Translations under genes and position numbers: made by a program | DNA from: an uncultured Porphyromonadaceae bacterium | GTDB lineage: Bacteria > Bacteroidota > Bacteroidia > Bacteroidales > Muribaculaceae | Assembly (NCBI GenBank): GCA_900555715.1 | Contig: USMC01000055.1 | Coordinates: 1-18,026, forward strand | Direction of reading: 5' to 3' | Length of the DNA: 18,026 bases | Notes under the pieces: model-generated | Database searches by the model: none | Told to the model about the DNA's origin: nothing | What the model saw: only the letters and a program-made list of their open reading frames with translations | Part shown: piece by piece, positions 1 to 7,180 of the stretch | How positions within the stretch are numbered: the stretch's first letter is position 1 | How the letters are laid out: every line of letters begins with the position of its first letter

Positions 1-467
1 TCGGCATGATGGACGACGGAAGAGATGCAACGTGCAAGTCCGTCGACAATAGGGTAGTCGCTCTCGTATGCTGCTTCTGTGAAAAAGGGTACTTTCGCCA
101 TGTCTACGGCAGTCCCTTTGGAAAATGTCTGGAGAGGGTAGAGCACGCCCGTTCGGGGGCTGATGCGGCTCAGACGTTCTTTGTGGATTGTTCCGGAGGT
201 GTGGAGGACAAGAGGCGACGAAGGCAGAACGCCGATAGTTTCCGTAACAGCGTCAATGGCATTGTCTGCCACGCTTATAATAACGATAGCCGGATTGAAA
301 GCGGCAATGTCGCCTAGACCTCCCCAGGCGGGTACACCGGCAGCTTCGGCAAGTCCGCGGGCATGATCTGCGTTGCGCGAGCACACTGCAAGCAGTCTTC
401 TGCCGAGGGCTGCGGCAAGATGCGAGGCGACATTACCCGAACCGACAATGACGGTATCTGCTGCCAT
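1..467 (-). CDS. Rossmann-like/DUF2520 domain protein, C-terminal part beyond window
   Basis: This gene enters from its 5' end and runs off the left edge; 155 residues are visible. The protein begins MAADTVIVGSGNVASHLAAA, a short beta strand followed by a GxGxxxxxL dinucleotide-binding loop. Next come a CSRN turn and an IISVADNAID stretch, typical of the second half of a Rossmann fold. A later part with LHTSGT and YPLQTFSKG is what I associate with the DUF2520 family (Rossmann-like plus DUF2520 proteins, often mislabelled as F420-dependent NADP oxidoreductases). The true substrate is unknown. Its ATG shares one base with the TGA of the nitroreductase upstream (TGATG at 469-465), so the two are probably translationally coupled. 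The family call is from recalled motifs, not a search. Confidence 0.85.
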   Translation of the reverse strand, partial: MAADTVIVGSGNVASHLAAALGRRLLAVCSRNADHARGLAEAAGVPAWGGLGDIAAFNPAIVIISVADNAIDAVTETIGVLPSSPLVLHTSGTIHKERLSRISPRTGVLYPLQTFSKGTAVDMAKVPFFTEAAYESDYPIVDGLARCISSVVHHA

Positions 468-1009
468 CAGTCGACGTCGGAGTTGGTCCAGTTACCGATG
501 TGGACTTTTTCCCATTTCAGTTTTTCCGGGTCGACAGGGCGGCGGGTCTCGTCGGCGTATCCGAATGTCATAATGCACTCGACAACCATTTCGTCGGGTA
601 TTCCGAGCATCTCGCGGACATAGTTTTCGGACGGTTCGCCATCGGCGGTGTCGCGTCCGCGGACCTGAATCCAGCAAGAGCCAAGACCGAGGTCGGCAGC
701 CTGGAGATGCATGAACATGGCGGCGCAGGTGGCATCTTCGATAAATGCCTCGCTTTTTTCAGGCGATGCTGTCACAACAACAGCGAGAGGAGCCGTAGAA
801 AGACCGGTGGCGTATGTAGGTTTGAGATGTTCAAGCTTTCGGAGCACATCGGGCTTGTCGACAACGACAAAGTCCCATGAACGTGAATTTTTCGATGTCG
901 GTGCGAGAAGAGCGGCTTCAAGGATGGTCTTGACGTCTTCTGCGTCGATCTGTTTGTCGGTATAGCGGCGTATGCTGTGGCGCTGGAGGAGAAGTTCGTG
1001 TAGAGTCAT
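467..1009 (-). CDS. Nitroreductase family protein (FMN-dependent)
   Basis: The 180-residue protein is a usual length for a small nitroreductase. The N-terminus carries the family FMN-phosphate signature RHSIRRYTD (residues 10-18), followed by LEAALLAPTSKNSRSWDFVVV (30-50), the conserved APTSKNSQ-type flavin-binding segment. A second signature, LGLGSCWIQVRGR, lies around residues 107-119. Such proteins use FMN and NAD(P)H to reduce nitro groups, quinones or other acceptors in the cytoplasm; the physiological substrate cannot be read from sequence. The ATG start at 1009 is well placed. The gene lies 76 bases downstream of the HU/SPOR gene, with no clear promoter or terminator between them, and its stop overlaps the start of the DUF2520 gene. 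It is probably the middle gene of a three-gene transcript. Confidence 0.9.
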   Translation of the reverse strand: MTLHELLLQRHSIRRYTDKQIDAEDVKTILEAALLAPTSKNSRSWDFVVVDKPDVLRKLEHLKPTYATGLSTAPLAVVVTASPEKSEAFIEDATCAAMFMHLQAADLGLGSCWIQVRGRDTADGEPSENYVREMLGIPDEMVVECIMTFGYADETRRPVDPEKLKWEKVHIGNWTNSDVD

Positions 1010-1085
1010 ATCGAAGAGTTGTGAAATATGTGTTATGATAATTCAGGGGACAATGAGATGACCCGGAGACCATCGTCGCGCCCTG

Positions 1086-2042
1086 CTATTTACGGCAGAC
1101 CCATGCCGAAGGATATGCCTTGTAGATGCCGTCGGCTTCAGCCTTTGCGGTAAGTTCTTCGGCGGTCGCTGCCTCAAGGACGTACACGCGGTAGCGGCCG
1201 TCTTTTTCAAGCACCGACAGTCCTTCGGGAGCGTATGTCAGGTATTTGTCGGCTTCTGCTTTGTTGGCGAGCGATGCCACTACAAGGCAATAACGTGCTT
1301 CCTGTTGTTTTTGTTCATCAAGCTGTTCTTCCGTGGCGTATTCTACCGGGCTTGAAGCGTCGGCGGGGGTGTTGAATATGAGGATAAGCGACGCGTCGTT
1401 TACTTTCACGGGACTGCCGCTGACTGCGGTAGCTACCGGCATGGGAGCCGGGTCGACGGCGAACGATGCTTCGTTGACTATGTTGTGCCGTCCGGGCAGC
1501 TGCGACACTACGAATGTGATAAGAATGAATACCGCTATGGCTGCGGCGGCAGATGCTGTGCGGCTTAGCGAGCGCATGAATGTCTCCCGCTGAAGCTCGG
1601 TGATCTGCCGGGCGGCACGGGGCGACTCTTCTTTCTTCTTTATGTCGTGAAGCTCTATGACAGGATAGTCGAATGTCGCAAAATCTTGCGTCGCCTGACT
1701 GAACGCTATCGAATCGCCGCTTTGCAGCAGAGTCCCTACACCTTCTATCTCGGACGAATTACTGACGTTGAGTTCACGGTGTATGTCGCCAATATCCTGA
1801 GTCATCCGGGCGAAAGCCTGTTCGCTGTCCATGCCGGTGGCACGCATGATGGAATGTTGTAGTTCGACGGAATCGCAACTGTCGGGAAGATAAGAGAACG
1901 AGACAATGTCGGCAGGGGGCATCAGGCTTGTACCCTCGACAGAGGCGGAGCGATGATGACGCGAAAAGCTGCCTATGCCGGGGATTTCTGCAAATCCACG
2001 GCTTTCAAGAAGATAAGCGATATGTCGTTTTGTTTCGTTCAT
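1086..2042 (-). CDS. CCDC81-like HU domain / transmembrane / SPOR domain protein
   Basis: This is a three-part membrane protein of 318 residues from the ATG at 2042. A TTG four codons further upstream is in frame but falls inside the -7 promoter element, so I reject it. Residues 1-50 look like the first half of a prokaryotic CCDC81-type HU domain: a helix, then IPGIGSF, then PPADIVSFSY. Residues 60-116 look like the second half: a long helix with AFARMTQDIGDIHREL, then IEGVGTL and a short strand. An acidic and basic linker follows. A single membrane segment (about 164-182, AAAAIAVFILITFVVS) leads to a periplasmic region rich in Ala, Pro and Val. The end (about 248-318, starting ARYCLVVASL) has the strand-helix pattern of a SPOR domain, which in other proteins binds glycan strands stripped of stem peptides at the division septum. 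Orientation with HU inside and SPOR outside is inferred. Confidence 0.85.
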   Translation of the reverse strand: MNETKRHIAYLLESRGFAEIPGIGSFSRHHRSASVEGTSLMPPADIVSFSYLPDSCDSVELQHSIMRATGMDSEQAFARMTQDIGDIHRELNVSNSSEIEGVGTLLQSGDSIAFSQATQDFATFDYPVIELHDIKKKEESPRAARQITELQRETFMRSLSRTASAAAAIAVFILITFVVSQLPGRHNIVNEASFAVDPAPMPVATAVSGSPVKVNDASLILIFNTPADASSPVEYATEEQLDEQKQQEARYCLVVASLANKAEADKYLTYAPEGLSVLEKDGRYRVYVLEAATAEELTAKAEADGIYKAYPSAWVCRK

Positions 2043-2051
2043 TTCTGACAA

Positions 2052-2059
2052 CAAAATTA
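2052..2059 (-). promoter_or_regulatory. -7 promoter element for the HU/SPOR gene
   Basis: The minus strand reads TAATTTTG, an exact match to the Bacteroidota -7 consensus TAnnTTTG, ending nine bases before the ATG at 2042. The expected -33 element 19-21 bases upstream is not obvious; a TTTG at 2075-2072 is too close. Transcription would start only a few bases before the ATG. Confidence 0.5.
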
Positions 2060-2115
2060 CGAATAATTTTTCAAAACAGTGCCCGCCCTCATGAAAAAAA
2101 TCTGCATAAAAATCG

Positions 2116-2139
2116 GGATATGCAGGGAGATGAATATCC
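2116..2139 (-). terminator. Weak stem-loop after the DUF389 gene
   Basis: GGATAT (2116-2121) pairs perfectly with ATATCC (2134-2139) around a 12-base loop. On the minus strand it is followed by CG, then ATTTTT, and further on by a run of seven T. It lies just after the DUF389 stop. The stem is short and AT-rich, so this is only a possible terminator. Confidence 0.3.
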
Positions 2140-2153
2140 TCTCTTTTGGGTTG

Positions 2154-3509
2154 TCAGCGTATGTCGATGATGCGTACGTTCTTGAGTTTCAGCCGCGCTT
2201 CGATGTAGCTTTCGATGCGCTTCCTTTCAGAGTCGTGAAGACGTCCGTGGCATGACACAATGGCAATGTTTGCCGTGTCGGTCTGGCCGGCGGAGGTTTC
2301 TGAGAATATGGTTTTTGAGATGCCTATGCTTTTTATATTCGGGAAAAGAACTTTCACTTCAGGCGCTATTTCAGCGGCGGCGTTCATGTCGGTGTGTGTG
2401 ATGGCGATTGCCGTGCGCAGCGAGTCGATAGTTGTCTGCTGGCGCGTGATGGTGTTCTGTGCGAGCTGGTAGACATTTGCCATTTCCTTGTCAGAAGCCG
2501 TCCTGACGGCATATCCGTCGTCGCCCTGGATGAACTGCAGTTTTGTCCCTTCCAGATGATAGAATTTGAGTTTTGACGACAGTGCCAGACGCAGCGAGTC
2601 GACGGGAAGGCGCCGTCCGATGAGCGTGAGCTGAAGTGTGCGTTCCCCATGATCGTCAGTGATTTTTTTGTTAATCACCTGAGTGTCCGGAAAATGACAC
2701 TCTTCGCTGACGAAATCATCGGTGCGCATTGCGAAATCGTTTTCCCTGAACATCTTATACGTAAGGTAGATGCTCGGCAGCATTGTGAGAACAGCGAGCG
2801 TATATACGATTCGTCTTACTTTTATCGCCCGCGGATTCTCGCTGTTGCCGGTCGCTTTATATTTCATCAGCTTCACGCCGATGAACGTGGCGAAAGCGAT
2901 GTAGATGGAATTGATTATGAAAAGATAGGTAGCTCCGAAGAAATAGCTGAACTGTGCTGTCGCCAGCCCGTACCCAGCCGTGCAGAGAGGAGGCATGAGC
3001 GCTGTGGCGATAGCCACGCCCGGAATGACGTTGCCTTTGTTGGTGCTCCCGAGCGCTATGATGCCCGCTCCGCCGCCTACGAATCCAATGAGAACGTCGT
3101 AGATCGTCGGTGAGGTGCGGGCGAGCAACTCGCTGTGCGATTCGTTTACGGGCGAAATCAGGAAGTAGAGAGTCGAGGCTATGATGGAGAATCCTGCCGC
3201 CATGATTAAGTTCCGCAGACAGCGTTTGAGAAGTTCGAAGTCGGCGATACCGATGCTCAGACCGATTCCTATGATAGGTCCCATAAGAGGTGATATGAGC
3301 ATGGCTCCGATGATGACGGCGGTGGAGTTGGTGTTTAGTCCGAGCGATGCGATGAATATGGCGAGGATGAGGATGAGAATGTTTGTACCCTTGAACGATA
3401 CACCTTCGCGGATGTTCTGTTCGGCCTCGCTTTGCGAGACGAGCTGACCCGACAGCGAGAAATAGCTTACTAAGAAGCCGCTCAGTTTGTTGAAGAATTT
3501 CTGGACCAT
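2154..3509 (-). CDS. DUF389 / TIGR00341-type multispanning membrane protein
   Basis: The protein has 451 residues from the ATG at 3509. An in-frame GTG at 3536 lies inside the terminator stem of the upstream gene and is rejected. The N-terminal half holds about six or seven hydrophobic segments between residues 43 and 252, with family-typical glycine- and proline-rich stretches: AVIIGAMLISPLMGPIIGIG (64-83), GFVGGGAGIIALGS and GVAIATALMPPLCTAGYGLA. These belong to the uncharacterised DUF389 family, sometimes proposed to be transporters; the function is not known. The remaining roughly 200 residues after the last membrane segment (from about 253) are soluble, with a short Gln/Thr-rich helical stretch (NTITRQQTTIDSLR) between two alpha/beta regions. 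I see no promoter between the upstream terminator and this start, so how it is expressed is unclear. Confidence 0.85.
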   Translation of the reverse strand: MVQKFFNKLSGFLVSYFSLSGQLVSQSEAEQNIREGVSFKGTNILILILAIFIASLGLNTNSTAVIIGAMLISPLMGPIIGIGLSIGIADFELLKRCLRNLIMAAGFSIIASTLYFLISPVNESHSELLARTSPTIYDVLIGFVGGGAGIIALGSTNKGNVIPGVAIATALMPPLCTAGYGLATAQFSYFFGATYLFIINSIYIAFATFIGVKLMKYKATGNSENPRAIKVRRIVYTLAVLTMLPSIYLTYKMFRENDFAMRTDDFVSEECHFPDTQVINKKITDDHGERTLQLTLIGRRLPVDSLRLALSSKLKFYHLEGTKLQFIQGDDGYAVRTASDKEMANVYQLAQNTITRQQTTIDSLRTAIAITHTDMNAAAEIAPEVKVLFPNIKSIGISKTIFSETSAGQTDTANIAIVSCHGRLHDSERKRIESYIEARLKLKNVRIIDIR

Positions 3510-3523
3510 TTCGGTAGGATTAA

Positions 3524-3563
3524 AAATATACGGCACAATGTCTAAACATCGTGCCGTATATTT
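3524..3563 (-). terminator. Strong rho-independent terminator after the CoA-transferase gene
   Basis: An 18-bp stem (3524-3541 with 3546-3563) closes a four-base loop. On the minus strand the single irregular pair is a G-U wobble, and the stem runs into a T tract (TTTTT, then A). It lies 28 bases after the CoA-transferase stop codon. A smaller perfect hairpin, CTCAG/CTGAG (3572-3586), sits between the two. Confidence 0.85.
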
Positions 3564-3591
3564 ATGTTCAGCTCAGAGAGCCTGAGGTGTG

Positions 3592-5085
3592 TCAGATATA
3601 TTTTGCATAGTCGGCGTTGCGCATGTCGCCCGTGTCGTTAAACGCATTGTGGAATGCGAAAGCAGCCTTGAGTGTGTGCGGTGTCTGACCGGAAGCGCCG
3701 AGTTTGAGGTAGTCGCGGAGAAGCTCGCGGTACATGGGATGGGCGCAGTTGTCGATAATGGCGTGTGCGCGTTCAACGGGATCCTTGTGGCGCAGATCGG
3801 CGATACCCTGATCGGTGACGAGAATGTCGACGGAGTGTTCGCTGTGGTCGGGGTGGGCGACCATAGGAACGATGTTGCTGATGAGACCTCCCTTGCTTAC
3901 CGACGGGCAGCTGAAAATCGAGAGATAAGCGTTGCGAGTGAAGTCGCCGGAGCCGCCGATACCGTTCATCATGCGTGTGCCGAGAACGTGAGTGGAGTTG
4001 ACGGAGCCGAAAAGGTCGGCTTCGAGGGCGGTGTTCATCGCGATGACACCTATGCGGCGGATAACTTCGGGATTGTTCGAAATTTCGGCAGGACGCATGA
4101 GGATTTTATCGTGGAAGAATTTCATATCCGAGAAGAGAATCTTTTCGGTGTCATCCGTGAAGGTCATCGAGCATGTGCTGGCGAAAGTACACTTGCCTTT
4201 CTGAAGAAGCTGGAGAACAGCATCCTGAATCACTTCGGTGTACATCATGAAATTAGGCAGGTCTTTGCTTTCGCCGAGGTCGTAGAGAACGGCGTTGGCA
4301 ACATTGCCGACACCCGACTGCAGCGGAAGGAATTCTTTGGGAAGGCGACCGGCCTTATATTCGCTGACAAGGAAACGCACTACATTCTTTCCGATCATCG
4401 TCGACACTTCGTCGGGAGCGGAGAAAGGCTTCACGCAGTCGTAGGAGCTTGTCTTGACGATACCGACAACCTTTGCAGGATCGACTTTGAGAATGGGAGA
4501 GCCGATGCGGTCGTTGGCGGCATAAATGGGTATTTCGCGGCGGTAAGGAGGATCAAGAGGCAGATAGACGTCGTGCATGCCGAGGAGCTCCTTGGGAAGC
4601 TTGTCGTTAAGCTCGATGAAAATCTTGTCGGCGAGCTTGGCGTATGTGGCGACATTGCCTAAACCGCAGCCGAGGATGATTTCTCCGTTGTCGGTGATGT
4701 CTGCTGCTTCGATGATAGCGAAATCAACAGGACCGTATGTGCCGTAGCGTACTTCCTGCGCCATCTCTGAGAGATGACGGTCGAAATAGTGGCAGTCGTG
4801 AGCGTTGATGCGCTTGCGGAGATCGGGAACATTCTGATATGGCGCACGCATATTGTAAGCATTCGCGCGCGAAAGAACTCCGTCGACATGGTCGCTTGTC
4901 GAAGCTCCGGTGAAGAGGTTGACTTTGAAAGGACGTCCTGCCTCATGCTCGCGTGTAGCTTTGGCTGCAAGTGCTTCTGTGATGAACTTCGGTGTGCCTG
5001 GGGCGGTGAAGCCCGAAAGACCTATTGTCGCACCGTCAAAAATCATCTCGGCAGCTTCTTCTGCCGTCATGTAATTGAATGCCAT
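3592..5085 (-). CDS. Succinyl-CoA:acetate CoA-transferase / acetyl-CoA hydrolase family
   Basis: The 497-residue protein is full length for the family that includes AarC, Cat1/ScpC and Ach1. These move CoA between acyl groups such as succinyl-CoA and acetate through a glutamyl-CoA thioester. Recognisable segments are ATIGLSGFTAPGTPK (19-33), the CoA-loop region QSGVGNVANAV (256-266), MYTEVIQD (281-288) with E284 as the likely catalytic glutamate, and MNGIGGSGDFTRNAY in the C-terminal half. In a gut Bacteroidales setting it fits acetate release or succinyl-CoA recycling in succinate/propionate metabolism; direction and best substrates are not visible. The start ATG lies 59 bases after the stop of the small membrane-anchored protein gene, and a strong terminator follows. 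A long antisense open frame (3589-4662) is a by-product of codon bias. Confidence 0.93.
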   Translation of the reverse strand: MAFNYMTAEEAAEMIFDGATIGLSGFTAPGTPKFITEALAAKATREHEAGRPFKVNLFTGASTSDHVDGVLSRANAYNMRAPYQNVPDLRKRINAHDCHYFDRHLSEMAQEVRYGTYGPVDFAIIEAADITDNGEIILGCGLGNVATYAKLADKIFIELNDKLPKELLGMHDVYLPLDPPYRREIPIYAANDRIGSPILKVDPAKVVGIVKTSSYDCVKPFSAPDEVSTMIGKNVVRFLVSEYKAGRLPKEFLPLQSGVGNVANAVLYDLGESKDLPNFMMYTEVIQDAVLQLLQKGKCTFASTCSMTFTDDTEKILFSDMKFFHDKILMRPAEISNNPEVIRRIGVIAMNTALEADLFGSVNSTHVLGTRMMNGIGGSGDFTRNAYLSIFSCPSVSKGGLISNIVPMVAHPDHSEHSVDILVTDQGIADLRHKDPVERAHAIIDNCAHPMYRELLRDYLKLGASGQTPHTLKAAFAFHNAFNDTGDMRNADYAKYI

Positions 5086-5144
5086 GTGATTCTGTTTTTC
5101 TGTATGGTTTATCGAATTTTTATCTAAGTTAACTTGATGGCAAT

Positions 5145-5525
5145 TTAAAATTTTGGCTTTAGGATTTCGCTCCAGACAACTGCCCGGCGCAATTGCTCGA
5201 CAGCGTGTTGCCGGTTTTTGTCGGTGGACGCGGCAGCCGAGGGCTCGTCCCGCGTCACACGCTCTCCCTCATGGAAAAGCTGCGGTTCGGCGACGCGCGC
5301 AGGGGCGACGGCAGGCTGAGCCAAGGTCGCCGCCGGCGACTTCGGCTTCGCAACGGCTTTCGCCTTTGCAGATGCTTTGGAAACAGGCAACGGCTTTTCT
5401 GCGGACGATGGGGTGCCGGAGGAGAGCTTCTGTTTCCTTGATTTCCTTTTATCGTTGATTGCCGAAATAACTCCTTCGCCGATTGTTGAAACGAGTATCA
5501 TAGCGGCAAAGCCGATAATAGACAT
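5145..5525 (-). CDS. Small single-pass membrane protein, Lys/Ala/Pro-rich, unknown function
   Basis: The protein has 126 residues from the ATG at 5525; an upstream in-frame TTG (5567) falls within the promoter and is rejected. Residues 2-23 form one hydrophobic segment (IIGFAAMILVSTIGEGVIS). A basic stretch follows immediately (DKRKSRKQK), which by the positive-inside rule would place the rest in the cytoplasm. The middle, about residues 35-80, is a low-complexity Lys/Ala/Pro/Ser linker. The last 15 residues (LRRAVVWSEILKPKF) look ordered and resemble C-terminal tails I recall from small Bacteroidales proteins, so this end may be the functional part. I do not recognise the protein. It shares a palindromic promoter with miaB and may be co-transcribed with the CoA-transferase gene 59 bases downstream. 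Confidence 0.75.
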   Translation of the reverse strand: MSIIGFAAMILVSTIGEGVISAINDKRKSRKQKLSSGTPSSAEKPLPVSKASAKAKAVAKPKSPAATLAQPAVAPARVAEPQLFHEGERVTRDEPSAAASTDKNRQHAVEQLRRAVVWSEILKPKF

Positions 5526-5531
5526 TATTGA

Positions 5532-5561
5532 TTGCCTATCCACTGTTTTTTTGTAATTTTG
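5532..5561 (+). promoter_or_regulatory. Promoter for miaB (plus strand)
   Basis: TTG (5532-5534) and TAATTTTG (5554-5561) are separated by 19 bases, the Bacteroidota -33/-7 pattern. The -7 element is the left half of a perfect palindrome (5553-5573) whose right half is the -7 element of the opposite promoter. Confidence 0.65.
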
Positions 5562-5564
5562 CTG

Positions 5565-5596
5565 CAAAATTACTTAATATCCGCCAATAGCACAAA
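5565..5596 (-). promoter_or_regulatory. Promoter for the small membrane protein gene (minus strand)
   Basis: On the minus strand TTTG (5596-5593) and TAATTTTG (5572-5565) are separated by 20 bases, matching the Bacteroidota -33/-7 arrangement. The predicted leader before the ATG at 5525 is roughly 30 bases. Confidence 0.65.
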
Positions 5597-5605
5597 TTTT
5601 TTATA

Positions 5606-6961
5606 ATGGATAATAATCTTCAACCATATAATAATCGGAAAGTTTATATCGAAACATACGGGTGCCAGATGAATGTGGCAGACAGCGAAGTCGTGGCTTC
5701 TATCATGGAGATGGCAGGCTATGCGCTTGCCGACAGCATCGACGATGCCGATGCTGTGCTGCTCAACACGTGCAGTATCCGCGACAATGCCGAACAGAAA
5801 ATCATCGGACGTCTTCAGGCGCTCCGTGCTGTCCGCCGTGCCCGTCCGTCCGACCGCCCGCGTCTGATAATAGGCGTCATAGGCTGCATGGCGGAGCGTG
5901 TGCGCGAGGAACTCACCGGGAAGCATGGTGTGGATGTTGTAGCCGGTCCCGACTCCTATCTCGATCTGCCGGCACTTTTCGCATCGGCGGAAAACGGCGT
6001 GCCGGCTGTGAATGTCGAACTAAGCACCACGGAAACATACCGCGACATAGTCCCTGTCCGTCTTCCCGGCAGACAGGTTTCCGGATTTGTCAGTATCATG
6101 CGCGGATGCAACAACTTCTGTTCCTACTGCATCGTGCCGTATACAAGAGGACGCGAGCGCAGCCGTCCCGTCGACAGCATACTCCGCGAACTCGCCGACC
6201 TACGTAGCAAAGGATATAAGGAAGTGACGCTTTTAGGACAGAATGTCAACAGCTATCGCGATTGTTCAGGTGCCTGCGAGGTCGATTTCGCAGCACTTCT
6301 CGCCCTCGTGGCGGAAGCAGCGCCGGAGATGCGTGTACGCTTCACGACATCCCACCCAAAGGATATGAGCCACCGCACTCTTGAAACTATAGCCGCTCAT
6401 CCGAATATATGCCGGCACATCCATCTGCCCGTACAGAGCGGAAGCAACGACGTGCTCAAGGCAATGAACCGTAAGTATACCCGGGAATGGTACCTCGACC
6501 GCATTGCCGACATCCGCACCACAATTCCCGGATGCGGAATCAGCACAGATCTTTTCACGGGTTTCCACGGCGAGACAGAGGAAGATTTTCGGCAGACACT
6601 CGATTTGATGCGGGAGGTTGGATTCGACTCGTCGTTCATGTTCAAGTACTCCGAGCGCCCCGGCACATTAGCGTCGCGTACAATGCCGGATAATGTGCCG
6701 GAAGAGGTCAAGATTGAGCGTCTCAACCGGATGATAGCTCTGCAGAACGAACTTTCGCTAAGCTCCAACCGCACCGATATCGGAAAGGAATTCGAAGTGC
6801 TCGTCGAGGGCGTAAGCAAACGGAGCAATGAACAGATGGTAGGTCGCACAAGTCAGAACAAAACTGCAGTTTTCCCGAAGGGCTATGCCAAGGTTGGCGA
6901 CACCGTCAGGGTTATAGTCGACGACGCAACATCGGCGACTCTTATCTGCCACATCGCATGA
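5606..6961 (+). CDS. miaB: tRNA-2-methylthio-N6-dimethylallyladenosine synthase MiaB
   Basis: This enzyme adds the methylthio group to i6A at position 37 of tRNAs that read UNN codons, using two iron-sulfur clusters and S-adenosylmethionine. All parts are present in 451 residues. The N-terminal MTTase (UPF0004) domain has three cluster cysteines: C20 in YGCQMN, C56 in LNTCSIR and C94 in GCMAER. The radical-SAM motif CNNFCSYC gives C168, C172 and C175, followed by IVPYTRGRERSR. After the core, LPVQSGSNDVLKAMNRKYTREWY and ISTDLFTGFHGETEEDF are strongly MiaB-like. The last ~65 residues (FEVLVEGVSKRSNEQMVGRT onward) form a TRAM domain. The full signature favours MiaB over MtaB or RimO. The ATG is about 45 bases after the -7 element. 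Confidence 0.96.
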   Translation: MDNNLQPYNNRKVYIETYGCQMNVADSEVVASIMEMAGYALADSIDDADAVLLNTCSIRDNAEQKIIGRLQALRAVRRARPSDRPRLIIGVIGCMAERVREELTGKHGVDVVAGPDSYLDLPALFASAENGVPAVNVELSTTETYRDIVPVRLPGRQVSGFVSIMRGCNNFCSYCIVPYTRGRERSRPVDSILRELADLRSKGYKEVTLLGQNVNSYRDCSGACEVDFAALLALVAEAAPEMRVRFTTSHPKDMSHRTLETIAAHPNICRHIHLPVQSGSNDVLKAMNRKYTREWYLDRIADIRTTIPGCGISTDLFTGFHGETEEDFRQTLDLMREVGFDSSFMFKYSERPGTLASRTMPDNVPEEVKIERLNRMIALQNELSLSSNRTDIGKEFEVLVEGVSKRSNEQMVGRTSQNKTAVFPKGYAKVGDTVRVIVDDATSATLICHIA

Positions 6962-7000
6962 CCGACGCCTGTGGCGCAAAATATCTTCTTCGCTAATATG

Positions 7001-7068
7001 AAAAAGCCCGGCCTTGGGGTATGGGCCGGGCTGTCGTGGCAAAGTTTTTGCTATGAGCCGGCTTTTTT
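7001..7068 (+). terminator. Hairpin cluster after miaB, terminator with alternative folds
   Basis: AGCCCGGCC (7005-7013) pairs perfectly with GGCCGGGCT (7024-7032); A-runs on its left would give a T tract on the minus strand. Further on, AGCCGGC (7056-7062) is followed by six T (7063-7068). It can pair, with one bulged base, either with 7001-7012 or with 7026-7032. On the plus strand the last pairing gives a rho-independent terminator. It closes the miaB transcript, though which fold dominates cannot be decided by eye. Confidence 0.55.
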
Positions 7069-7180
7069 AATGAAGCCAGAAAAATGCCACATTATGTTTT
7101 TCAAGACGATTATTTCCGTCCTTGTATAAGCATAACACTTTGCGATGCGAGAAGTTCATGTTCTTATCATATTTTTTTCG

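Noticed and set aside
3589..4662. Long plus-strand open frame (357 codons) opposite the CoA-transferase gene
   Set aside because: It is antisense to a clear, complete enzyme gene, has no recognisable motif and is Cys/Val/Gly/His-rich as expected from reading a biased coding strand backwards.
5126..5135. AAGTTAACTT palindrome before the CoA-transferase gene as an operator
   Set aside because: A 10-bp AT-rich palindrome is expected by chance at this length, and no promoter match is nearby to support it.
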